Shown here one piece after another: positions 11,945 through 21,881 of a stretch of DNA of 64,000 bases. The position numbers and the translations under genes are program-made. The stretch is from contig JABCPU010000034.1 in assembly GCA_016800925.1 (NCBI GenBank), positions 124,001-188,000 of the forward strand, written 5' to 3'. Source of the DNA: Suillus spraguei (Eukaryota; Basidiomycota; Agaricomycetes; Boletales; Suillaceae). Under the pieces are notes generated by a model, which was not told the origin of the DNA, made no database searches, and saw only the letters and a list, made by a program, of their open reading frames with translations. Each line of letters starts with the position of its first letter. Position 1 is the first letter of the stretch.

Positions 11945-12486
11945 TAGGAGAGCTCAAAGTTGAACGCTCAACGCCCAACCTCGTGAAATGAGTACACCCT
12001 AGAATAGATAGAAGTGAATAGGGAATAAAGCTAAACCTTGTCACGCGAAGTGTCTCCCAGTATTTTCATGCCTGATGTCTGAACCTCACTATTTCTAAAC
12101 CTTTCTGTACCTAAAAGTTGAACCTTTGTGCACCTTATGAGTTTTAATGACGTGTTTGGTGTTGAATAGGCCTGATTTTCTTTGGCATGAGCAGAATTCT
12201 AAGGGAATTTAAAGAAAAAAAATGCTACTACAAACAAAATACAAGACAATAAGACAATTACTATGAGAAGGTTTAGAAGGTTTAGAATAGCACATGAGGT
12301 TCAAGCATGAAATCCTGGAGGACAAGTTGATGAAGGTTTCGGCGCTTCGCGCGACAAGGTTTAGCTTATCTCATCAGTAGCTTTATTCCATATTTACTTC
12401 TATTTATTCTAGGTATACTAATTTCGGTCACGAGGTTGGGCGTTAGTTGGGCTTGGGCGTTGGGCGTTCAACTTTGAGCTCCCCTA
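11945..12486. mobile_element. About 540-bp MITE with long inverted repeats
   Basis: The ends read TAGGAGAGCTCAAAGTTGAA (left) and, on the other strand, TAGGGGAGCTCAAAGTTGAA. The inverted repeat runs inward for roughly 150 bp and includes GCTAAACCTTGTC. TTAA flanks both ends (11941-11944 and 12487-12490), which would fit a piggyBac-type duplication. Because the flanks themselves are AT-rich and symmetric, TA is an alternative. No coding capacity. It sits about 110 bp upstream of the start of the ParB-like gene. Confidence 0.85.
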
Positions 12487-12682
12487 TTAAATAAAGCCAT
12501 AATTTCGAAATACAAAATATTGTTTGTCCCGGCATGATGACAGGCCGCAAGCGGAGTTTAAAATGTCTTTGCTTCCGACCATGACTTCTAGATCTATCCC
12601 TTACCACAATGATATCCAACGCCAGCAGATCTGGCTTGCAGTCACTGCTATCATCATCTGCACCCAGATACAGGTCGCAAAC

Positions 12683-13654
12683 ATGACACAAAAGGGTACT
12701 ACTCAGCAGCCCAAGGCCCAGTGGAACTTTGATGAGATCGACACCTTACTCACATACCTGATCTCAGTGAAATCATCAATGGCAGGAGTGACTCTCAAGG
12801 AAGCGACATTTAATGAAGCCACACAACAGATCGCGAGCAAGCGGACACATGGGCTTCCAAAGACTGGGGCCCAGTGCAAGAATAAATGGACATCAGTATG
12901 TCATCCTACATTGATCGCCACTGTACTAACTGATCTATGTAGTTGAAGCTTACATATCACACTATCCTTGCATATCACAGTAGATCAGGCTGTCATTGGG
13001 ATGATGAGCATGGGGCTAATATCAATGGCCCTGCTGCTGAGGCTGTCTGGGAGGAGATTGTTAGCAAGAAGGTATGATACCTGTTTATTTTTCAGATCTT
13101 TATTGAACCTGACCGGCACTATGTCTTTAAAGTCTAATATACACTTAAAGCCATTCAAGAATAGTGGCTGGCCTTTTTACTTGAAGATGGAACAGATCCT
13201 CCCCCGCCACAGCTCTGCACAAGGCAATGCTGCGTATAACCCCACTGTCTTAGCACTGCAGGATGAACCACTGGTTGCCAGTCCGAGTAGCACACCTCCA
13301 GATGCCGGTGCGAGCACGTTGAATACTGGTGTCAGTGGCATGATGCATTCTCCTGTTTCAAGCCTCCTTCCAGTCAGTCCTTGTCAGTCCCACCCAGACA
13401 TCAACTGGGGTGCCCCCCCTCCCATTCCTGCACTTGCAAGTGGTAGTATTAGCGTTGCTCCCCCTATATTGTCTGCTCCTCTCTCTTCAGGCTCTAGCAC
13501 GGGCAAGCGCTCGCATACAGACATGACCCATGGCAATTCAGCTCCCCCTTCCACCATGTGGACTTCTGTTTTACAGATGACAAAGGCAGAATCTGCCAAG
13601 AAGCAGAAGCTGTTAACAGCCAGTGGCAAGACGTGGTGTAAAGATACAACCTAG
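12683..13654 (+). CDS. Myb/SANT-like DNA-binding protein, 3' end altered by LTR insertion
   Basis: Three exons join in phase 0: 12683-12895, 12943-13071 and 13151-13654, giving about 281 residues. Residues 15 to about 120 form a Myb/SANT-like trihelix domain. Its visible landmarks are WNFDEIDTLL, GAQCKNKWTS and, after the introns, FKNSGWPFY. Such genes in mushrooms accompany DNA transposons. The second half is Pro/Ser-rich, with GKRSHTD near residue 235. The ATG at 12683 was chosen because it precedes the domain directly; two in-frame ATGs lie upstream. The last four codons and the stop lie inside the LTR-1 copy that begins at 13637, so the original C-terminus is lost. A partner transposase was not found nearby. 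Confidence 0.7.
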
Positions 13655-14586
13655 CCTGGGCTGTAGATAAACCACTGCCTAAACTAGTATGTGAGTCTTG
13701 TGCTCCGTCTAGTCTGCTTCACTTGTGAGAACAAGAGCGTTCGACCCTAAAGGGGGATGCCTATTAGTATGGTCAAGTTCGAGTCTAACCTATGTGCGAA
13801 ACAAGCGTTGAGGTCAGCGGTAAGTTGCTGCAGTCAGCAGTGATACCGCCAGGACTAGCATCGTGTGTAGCGGTGCTACTGTGGTCGAGATAAGGTCAGT
13901 AACAGTTGCGTCGAGCGGTGATATCAGCGGTAGCGGTAAAGTAGTGAGCAGTGCAAAGGAACAGTAAAGAAGTCTGCGGTACTTTCAGCGGTAAAGTAGC
14001 GGTGCGTGAGAAGTTCAGTCAAAGTAACAGTCAAAAGTCCAGTGGTATGCCAGCAGTAATGGAGAACGAGCGTGATAGATTAATGAGCGATAAGGAAACT
14101 TTAAAGACTATGTCCATTACTGGGTAGATCCAGAGCTAGACAATAATCCTGACCTATAGTACGTGCAATGGAGTAAAATCAGGTACTTGTATTGTGTGGG
14201 GTACGCGGTGCTTATATCCTAAATCATATGTACTCAGAATACTCTAGGCAAGATCAGTAGCGCTGGAGTGTAGTAACCGCTGTAAGTAAACATAGTGCGA
14301 GGCGCTGTGGCACAAGGCAACATGTAATAAGGCTTGCCGTGGAATCAGTGATAACGAACAGAAAACAAACTATGCACCAAACGGAGCTATGCAGATGCGG
14401 CAAGGACATGGAAGGACATGGGTACGTGGAACGTGGTGCGGCAGTCGGTACGGTGTGCGGTAAGCATGGGATGCTGCTGGTACTGCTAAAGGGGTAAGAC
14501 GGCCATGGACTAGTGGTAACTCCTGTAGACGTGAGACAAGTGTCAAAATATGGGGTTTTAAGCCCAGCGCCAATATGTTCATTACA
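13637..14586 (-). mobile_element. LTR-1 copy A, solo-LTR-like repeat
   Basis: This is one of four copies of a roughly 0.95-kb repeat. In sense orientation it starts TGTAATGAACATATTGG and ends TATCTTTACA, so it has the TG...CA ends of an LTR. Internal landmarks shared by copies are GGTCGAACGCTCTTG and AGTAGCGGT-type GC-rich stretches. No matching target duplication is seen (flanks GTGG and CCGG). It separates the 3' ends of the Myb/SANT gene and the C-W repeat gene and supplies the stop codon of the former. Confidence 0.75.
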
Positions 14587-15801
14587 CCGGTGTTGGTCAC
14601 AGCAGTTGGATGAACCTGATGGAGACCATCTCCTGCTGTGGAGTCTCCCCAGCACATATCAAAACCACTTGAAAAGTAGTAAATGTGGCTAGCACACACA
14701 ACTGAGACTCACCTTGGTATTCTGCTGCCGGTGCTGGCAGTCAGTCATCCCAACACATCTCATACTTACCAGCAGTTGAGGGCAGTGAGGTGTGACATGC
14801 ATCAGCTGTCGTTGGTCATGGAGGTTCCTCTCCCCAGCAAAGATCATAAGAAGCGGCAGCTGGCCGCGGTGGTGTGGCTGCCTCTGCCCTGATCATAGGG
14901 ACCAAGAGTGCTTTTGATGAGCTGGGCTCATCCCAACAAATATTGTATTGACCTTTGGTGGAAGTGTTATCTGTGTCCCAACACATATTAAAAGCTATTA
15001 TATCAGTAAGAAATGATTTAGGCCTTGTGAATGACACAAGACTTACCTTGGCTGCCATTGTGCAATTTGGCCAATGAGCCATCGGTCGGTGCATCGATGG
15101 TTGGTGCTGTATGTGGTTCATTGTCCCAGCACATTGCAAATTCTAATATATTCATGCATTAGTATAGGAATAAAGCCATGCAACTGTTGCAAGACTTACC
15201 TTGGCCACCATAGAGTGGCTTTGCCAATGATGCTTCAGCCGTTGCATTGGTCATCGATGCTTTGGCCGGTGCTTTGACCACTGGCACCAGATCAGTCTGG
15301 GTGGTCCAGCACATTTCAAATGCTATGACCATTAAGCATTAGTGCTGTGAAATAATATAGAATGCATAACACTATGGACTTACTTTGTCCACCATAGTGA
15401 GGTTCACCCAATGTTGTGCTGGTTGGCTCAGATTCAATGGTCCAGCAAAGGTCAAACACTAGTGCAGTCAAATATCAGTAAATGTCAAGGCCAATAGCCA
15501 ATCACTTACCTTCTTTGCCAAAATGTTGCTTGACAAGGGCATCGGCCTTGTCTTTGCTGGTTGGCATACTTGATTTCGAGGATGTGTTTGAGTTCTGGTT
15601 CCTTGCGCAAGTAGGTAGGGGGCGTTTAGGGCGAGGTGTTGGTTTGAAACTAACAGGACTGTGGTCCTTTGGAAGTGATGGAGTAGGCCCCAACTTTGGC
15701 GGTACCCACTGGTCCCAAGTGAGAAAGAAATTGTGGTTGGCTTTGATCTGCGTGTCCTGTAACCTGTGAGCTTTGTCAGAAATAGTTTCTAGAGAATCCA
15801 T
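14587..15801 (-). CDS. Gene with tandemly repeated exons carrying an [FY]-x-[MLI]-C-W motif, 3' end lost
   Basis: No family recognised. Exon 1 (15801-15510) starts MDSLETISDKAHRLQ and continues as a Pro/Lys-rich region. It is followed by a series of short exons, each opening with an aromatic residue, one residue, M/L/I, then Cys-Trp: FDLCW, FEMCW, FAMCW, FNMCW, YNICW, YDLCW and FDMCW (15455 down to about 14660). One more weak copy (EMCW) lies near 14760. Several exons end in GGQ or GSQ just before GTAAGT, so unit and intron phase were duplicated together. YNICW and YDLCW are read through without an intron. The gene runs into LTR-1 copy A after the last motif, so its true end is missing. A TATA-like stretch lies about 25 bp upstream (near 15827). 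Confidence 0.6.
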
Positions 15802-15819
15802 GCACTTGCAGTTGTTGTA

Positions 15820-15980
15820 GTTACGCATATATATACAACAATAAACAACTAGACCACCAAGGCCAAAACTCGGCAAAACCTGTCGGTGGTTATTGTCATT
15901 TTGGCTAATTCTGGCAGTGCCACATCCACTTTTCCCATTGACATTTGCAAAGGCCACACTGAGTCGTTCCCTATATAACT
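15820..15980. promoter_or_regulatory. Divergent promoter region with two TATA-like boxes
   Basis: The 258 bp between the starts at 15801 (minus) and 16060 (plus) contain TATATATA near 15826-15833, placed for the minus gene. CTATATAAC near 15971-15979 is placed for the plus gene. Spacing to the start codons is about 25 and 80 bp. The layout suggests a shared bidirectional promoter; this is inference. Confidence 0.5.
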
Positions 15981-16059
15981 TCATCCATCCTCATCATTCT
16001 TCTGTATACATCTTCATTTTCATTATTTCATTATCTCCAAAACCATCTCTTTTTAAAAC

Positions 16060-18002
16060 ATGTCTATTCAAGAATCCAATTATGCTTTGTCGGTTGCCAA
16101 TGGGTTGTTGCATAAGGTGCTCGCCCAGATCAAATGCTTTCAAGCAGATGGCTGAGTGGTAGTTGACCAGGCTCATGAAATCACTCAGCTGGTGGTAAGT
16201 CCTTTTTTTGACATTCACTGACTGTTTGCCAGTCTCAAGCTCTGCAGCAACACGGCAGAAATGCCTCAGTCATCTCGCCATTGTTGCTATCTGCCGCTGC
16301 TGAGGTTCAGGAGATAATGAACAATGGCCAGGCCCCTCAATGGGAGCATGTGCAAGCTGGCAATTCCCGCATGGAATTGCATCTGTTCTTCCCCAAGACC
16401 AAAGGCTTTGGTGAGTTTCTTGTTTTTATTGCCCAATTCTGAGCTAACCTCTTCATAGTTGCACCAGCGGTGGCAAAATTGTTACAACCCATGTTGGTCT
16501 TGGTGATCGACACACTTCTGGCTGAGGTCATCAAGACCAAGACCGACAAAGGCAAGCAGCCAGATTGGGGGACTCGCCAGACAAGGGAGGAAGACTCTGA
16601 CGATGAGTCCAAGACAACAACAAAAAAGCGCAAGTTGGCCAAGCACATCTCAAAGGCTGTCATCATGGACACCAAGGATGAAGATGCCCTGCTGGCTGGG
16701 CTTACCATTTTTGCGAAGGTGAGTCTTCATGGCCTTTTGTTTTGTTTTGTTCTAACAATACTTCAGCCACCCAAGGCACTTGTGCCTGTGACCCCTGCAC
16801 CCTCGAGCTCAAAGGCAAGTACATCAGTCAAGTCATTACCAATGCAATTACTGACTCCTTCACAGGATGTGATGAAAGAAGTCAAGAAGGTGAGATTGGC
16901 CGTCACTGAACCCAGCATTTGCCAACTGACGGGAAAGGGAAAGGAGAAAGGAAAGTAGAAGGCAGTGAAAGTAAAGGAGCCAGAGCTGGTGAGTTTTGTC
17001 GGTCATATTCTTGACCATACACTCACCATAACACAGTATGAACCGCCCTGCACCAGGTGTTCTGACGAGCACATATGTGTCATCACCTATGGTGCCAGGG
17101 GGCTTCCTGTCAAGGCCTGCAGCAGATTCTTCACCCTTAAGGTGAAGTGTGAATGGCCAGCTGACGACCCCACACTGACCGAGCATGTGAGGGTCTCATG
17201 TCCTCGGTCTAAGGCTACACCAGTTTCCAAGTCAAAGCCTCTATCGAGGATGACAAGAGCGACCTCCCGCTCCCGTCCACTGATGCCTGTGGTGGAATCC
17301 GAAGATGCAATGGATGATGCAGGTGAGTATTGTGTTTTCCTTTGCATTCATTTGAATATTTACATTGTGAATTTAGATGTCACTGTTGCTGCTCATGAGG
17401 ACGTTGAGATGTCTCATGAGGCCAATGAAAAGCAGCCTGCTAATATCACTGCTGTGACTCCAGTGAAGCCCATGGTCAATCAGCTGGTGGCTGTTGCATC
17501 TGCGGATGACTTCCCAGCTGATCATTGGCAGGAGGACCCTGACACTGTTGTCATACCCCCGCCATCCCCCCCTTCTTTCCCTTCCCCACCACCTAATTTG
17601 ACCGAGCTCACCATCTTGCAAGCGGAGTCTACCCATGATTGGGTGGTCGCCCTAGCGCCTCGAGTTGCAACCCTGGAGGTGGCCAACCAAGATGTTGCTG
17701 CTAGGGTCGATGTCATGCATCTTGATTTTGACACCTGCATTTCAGGTTTGCAGGCTGAATTTTCATTGATGAAGGCCGACCTTGACACCATGGTGATACT
17801 CATGGATGGTGTCCTCAACATGGTTGAGACACTTTGGCAGGACCGTTCTGCACCAAATCCATTGTTCTTGCCGCCAATGGCAGACCCAAACATTACTTCT
17901 TTGGCGACCACATTGGGCAGGATGTATTTGAACAGTGTGTTCAACACTTCAGTCGCTCCCACTACCAACTCAGTTGGCATCACACCCATTTGGTCGCCCT
18001 AA
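16060..18002 (+). pseudogene. Zinc-motif protein, Agaricomycete transposon-associated family
   Basis: A multi-exon gene starting at ATG 16060 and read through several GT-AG introns (for example at 16196 and 16720). It has an N-terminal part ending PLLLSAAAEVQE, an acidic/basic stretch (EEDSDDESKTTTKKRK), and a Cys cluster near 17040-17150. The cluster reads CTRC, then C five residues later, then KACSRF and LKVKC. One expected Cys (CSRF instead of CxRC) is missing. The C-terminal third is Pro-rich with a predicted coiled coil (VATLEVANQDVAARVD). In-frame stops at about 16153 (TGA) and 16956 (TAG) make it a pseudogene. Proteins of this shape are abundant hypothetical proteins in mushrooms; the function is unknown. 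It is divergent from the C-W repeat gene. Confidence 0.6.
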
Positions 18003-18289
18003 TGCCCATGGCACCACATTCACCAGTGGCCAAGTGACAGTTGAGCCAGTGCAGGCTGGTTCTTCATCTGTGTCAGCGCTGGCTGGCCCATCATCTGCGC
18101 CAATGCAGGCCGGTCCTTCATCCACTCCATCATCACCAGCTTCTAAAGCACACACTCTCCCTTGATGCCCATCATACCCTTATGCAGTAAATCATTAGTT
18201 AGTTAGAGCCTATTACATTGATTGAATGAAATTTATTTGGGCTGGATTGTATTTGCATTGATTGTGTGATTCCAACCATCAATAGCTTG

Positions 18290-19640
18290 TTAGTAATGAT
18301 GTGTATTTGACCAACCCCCACCGTTCACCATGCAACATTTTGATTGACCGACCGACTGACCTCCCCAGTTTATCATGGGCAAATATATTTTGTAAGACCG
18401 ATCAATTGACTGAGCCATCATACTTGATAGAGATAGTCCTGGCAAGTATACTTTGTATGCATTATTTATGGGACATTAACCCACCATTCACCATACATCA
18501 TATTTGACTGATGTAGCAAACAAAGTCATGCCGACCATGAAAGTGCCATTTTACACAAGTGTCTCATTACTGTCTACAGCGGCTACTGAGAAATCCCCTA
18601 TAGCGAGCATTAGCCTTTTCCCTTCGCCAGTACCGTTTTTGCTGTGGATCCTTGCCCCTTACTGAATCTCACTACTGATGTCCTCCTGTCCACTCCATTT
18701 CCATCTAGATCCATTGGTGCATAGCATATTCATTTCCACCATTACTAAAGCTATGGCAAGACTTACATTACCTTCCATGATGCTGCTTGCTCGCTGCATG
18801 CCTCTTTGCTAAAATCTCATAGTACATCTTTATTTTGCTACTGTTCTCGCTATGTATTCCGGCCGTTCACGGCACATGTTAAAAGGACTCTTCGCACATA
18901 CTGGTACTTTTACTTTCCCCCTATGGTACACATGGTACTTAGCAATAGTCACTACCACTGTCTCTAACAGAATAAAGTCTTTCACCAAAGTTACTGTCTC
19001 TTAAGAATTGTTTTACTGCTGCATGCACCACCGCTCTTTACCGCTTTCCCGCGCTTCACCGCTTGCACTACTGCTTTCCCACACCTCACCGCTTGTTTTA
19101 CCACCAGTTTCCCACGCCTTACTGCTTGCACTACCACTTGTCTACCGCTTTCCCGCACTTACCACTACTTTACTGCAACTTTCCCATGGAGCAGAGGTCA
19201 CCGCTAGCATCTCGCTACCTTCAACGGCAGTCTTGCACCACAGGTTGGGCATTATTGAACTATATTAACTTAGCATTCCCTTTAGGGTCGAACACTCTTG
19301 CTTAGCAAGTGAAACAGACTAGACAGAGCGCAAGACTCGCATACTAGCTTAGGCCATGGTTCATCTACAGCCCAGGCTAGATTGTATCTTTACACCAACC
19401 AATTGACTGACTTCCCTAGTTCATCACGGGCAAGTATATTTTGTATGAGCGATCAATTGACAAAGCTAACATACTTGACAGAGGCAGTCCCGGACAGTAT
19501 ACTCTGTATGCATTATGTATGGGACATTGACCCACCATTCACCATACATTATATTTTGCCAAATTATTGACCAAGCGACCTATTGACTGACTTCCTAAGT
19601 CTATCATGGGCAAGTATATTTTCTAAGACTGATTCATTGA
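18290..19640. repeat. About 190-bp tandem repeat split by LTR-1 copy B
   Basis: Three related units share TATCATGGGCAAGTATATTTT, TGTATGCATTAT and CCACCATTCACCATACAT-type segments. They lie at about 18300-18511, 19395-19565 and 19566-19640 (partial). LTR-1 copy B sits exactly between the first and second unit. No coding potential. Confidence 0.75.
18512..19394 (+). mobile_element. LTR-1 copy B, solo-LTR-like repeat (divergent)
   Basis: The left end is TGTAGCAAACAAAG and the right end TTGTATCTTTACA. It shares GGGTCGAACACTCTTG and GTGAAACAGACTAGACAG with the other copies. Compared with copies C and D it has lost several internal stretches. No target duplication is visible (flanks CTGA and CCAA). 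It is inverted relative to copy A. Confidence 0.7.
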
Positions 19641-19699
19641 CTGACCAGTGTCCCTGGTACATCTATATGCTTAGGATGTCAGCCCATCTGTATATATCA

Positions 19700-20060
19700 G
19701 CACCACTGCCCACTCAGCTGACCTGTTCATATCAGGCACATGTTTCATACAGTACTACCATACAATACCTACTGTAAGTCAATAGGAATTATCTACTATA
19801 CCACACAGTATGGGCCCACTGTTGGTATTGCATATATGCTTCCACCGGCTTACCTGTTGGTATCAGATATATGCTTGCGATAGGCCCACCTGTTCATATC
19901 AAGTACATATTTCACACACTACCTACTATACAATACCTACCAAAGGCAATAGGAAAGTTCACACTTATCTACTATACCACACACTATGGGCCCACTGTTG
20001 GTATCACATATACACTTGACATGGGCCCACCTGTATTTATCACAACAATACATTGATGGG
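19700..20060. repeat. Two-unit tandem repeat of about 175 bp
   Basis: Units begin near 19718 and 19890. They share ACCTGTTCATATCA, ACAATACCTAC, TATCTACTATACCACACA and TGGGCCCACTGTTGGTAT. The sequence is AT-rich with many ATATATGC stretches. No gene. Confidence 0.7.
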
Positions 20061-20101
20061 CCCATGTTAGTTGGCATGTGTAGAACATGAATCTTTCAAC
20101 A

Positions 20102-20839
20102 TTAGCTGTATGCATTTATCATGGGTAAAGTGACTGCAGTATGTGCAGGAGGAGGGGGATAAACACTGGAGACATAACCCTCATACTGAGTGTTTGAAGA
20201 TGGCTGTGAATTTTTAGATGTCCTCCTCTGTATGAGCAAAAAATAGTTAGCTGCATGATCTGTCCCTGGCGCTGACAAGACTGTCTTGAGGGAGATTGCT
20301 GGATTCCCCCCCAGAATGGTTGCAAGGTTGTCATGCCAGGGGAAATCATCCAGAATTTGCACTGTGAATGTTAAGTTAACCTGATTAAATTTAAATATAA
20401 GCACCTACTGTGCAAGTTTGCTGCAGAAGTATGATCAAGCAGTGTGATTCCAGCACCTGTGGCATGCAGCTTGTCGTAGTATTCTTGATACTTTTTCCTT
20501 AGGCTGTAAAGGTTCAGTATATGCAAGAATAGATAGGCAAAACACTTACCCAATGATATGGTTGTTTGTGGAGTCATGAAACTTGTCAGGCTCATCGGGA
20601 TAGTAGTTTGCATACTCAGGATCATGCTCAAAGACATGCTTAGCGATTACATGGCAAACTGAGATTTTGTCTTTGCCTGAGGGGCAATTACCATCAAGGT
20701 GTGATTTATTGTCGGAATAGAATAAGACACAACAATCAGCAGGGTGCATTTGAAGATGCTCAATGACTTTTTCAGTCCACCTGGAATCTGCTTGCCACTG
20801 GATTGTAATTTTTGGGTGGATGAAGTTGGTCCTGGCCAC
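20102..20839 (-). CDS. Agaricomycete Myb/SANT-like or related small protein
   Basis: Three exons on the minus strand: about 20839-20550, 20503-20410 and about 20360-20102, joined by GT-AG introns. Exon 1 carries RWTEKVIEHLQMHPADCCVL and SGKDKISVCHVIAKHVF. Exon 2 has LRKKYQEYYDKLHATGAG. Exon 3 has FPWHDNLATILGGNPAIS and ends in a Pro-rich tail. This is the outline of an abundant mushroom family of unknown function, probably DNA-binding and linked to transposons. The frame is open, but no ATG is seen upstream before a stop, so a short 5' exon is missing from this model. A 26-bp palindrome overlaps the 5' end of exon 1. Confidence 0.6.
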
Positions 20840-20859
20840 TAGTACTGGTACTAGTGGCC
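20834..20859. repeat. 26-bp perfect palindrome
   Basis: Arms GGCCACTAGTAC and GTACTAGTGGCC are separated by TG. The position is at the 5' edge of the gene at 20102-20839. It could be an operator-like site or a breakpoint scar; nothing further supports either. Confidence 0.8.
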
Positions 20860-21880
20860 AAATGACCTTGTGACCCTTGATTCTTCACTCTTCCATGCAT
20901 AACAGTTGCTTGAACAGGTTCCATAGCAGTTAGGGTCTTCTATGAGAGACCTTGTGAGGCTTTGAGTCATGCAGAGCAATGAGGACATGATGGTTGAAGT
21001 GCAGGCATAATTTTTGGAGTCCACTATCATGCTAACTTGTGCTGCATGTTCTGCATGTGTTGGGCGCACAGATCAGCCTAGCTTTACCAATTTTCTCAAA
21101 CCCTACTTTGAGTCCCACTAATGTGCCATTGTTGTGTTGTCTGTCACATGCAAACTGCTGTGCACTAACATAAAGTATTAGGTTCACATTGTCCAAAAAA
21201 CATTTGTGGATGCACATTCCCTGTGTCCCACTGTGGGACCCACCAAAAGTCAATGCATTATGAGCTAGTTTACTGTAGTATGAATGAGTTTAAACTTTGA
21301 TCAATGATTTAGATGATCATCTCCCATCAACAAACTAATATTCTACTATTCTGGTAGCTCGTCTAACACTTGCAATCTCTTAATCTACCTTAGTCTCACT
21401 GTGCCAAAGTCATTACACTAGTCTATTGCACTTTCTTACTATACCTCGGCATACATTCGGCATGGCTTGTAGCGTCAGACACCACATCAGGTTCACGTGA
21501 TGTTGGTTGAAGGTACTTATTATCTAATGCCATCGTGTGAACAACGTTCGAGTAGGGCTCCGTCGTTGGCCGCAAAAGTACGTCACAGAACAAGTCGAGT
21601 CAAACGTATGTACTCAGTATGCTTCACACAATGCAGATTCATTCGACTACTTAGATGGAGCTGCTCAAGCGCAGTGTCCCCATCTGGCCAACCCAGCTTC
21701 GGCGGTATACCGAAATGCCACTGCCGCGAGTGTGCATATTCTTAAAACAAACATAAGGTACTGACTAGATCCAATAGCGAATCTTCAAGTTGTGATTATA
21801 CCGTGCGTGAGATGCAAACCGACTTTGCCCAGTTTGTCTTTCCTGTTTCCGACAGTGACAATCTAACCACAATCCCAATA
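20860..21880. other. Unassigned region
   Basis: Minus-strand frames at 20851-21069 and 21032-21253 share a theme (QFACDRQHNNGTLVG, then APNTCRTCSTS). They may be exons of an unrecognised decayed gene. On the plus strand, 21537-21764 could hold an upstream exon of the membrane-protein gene, but this cannot be shown. Confidence 0.3.
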
Positions 21881-21881
21881 G

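Noticed and set aside
13637..19394. LTR-1 copies A and B as the terminal inverted repeats of one 5.8-kb element
   Set aside because: The same unit with the same ends occurs alone at 54186 and 57126, so A and B are independent copies that happen to be inverted.
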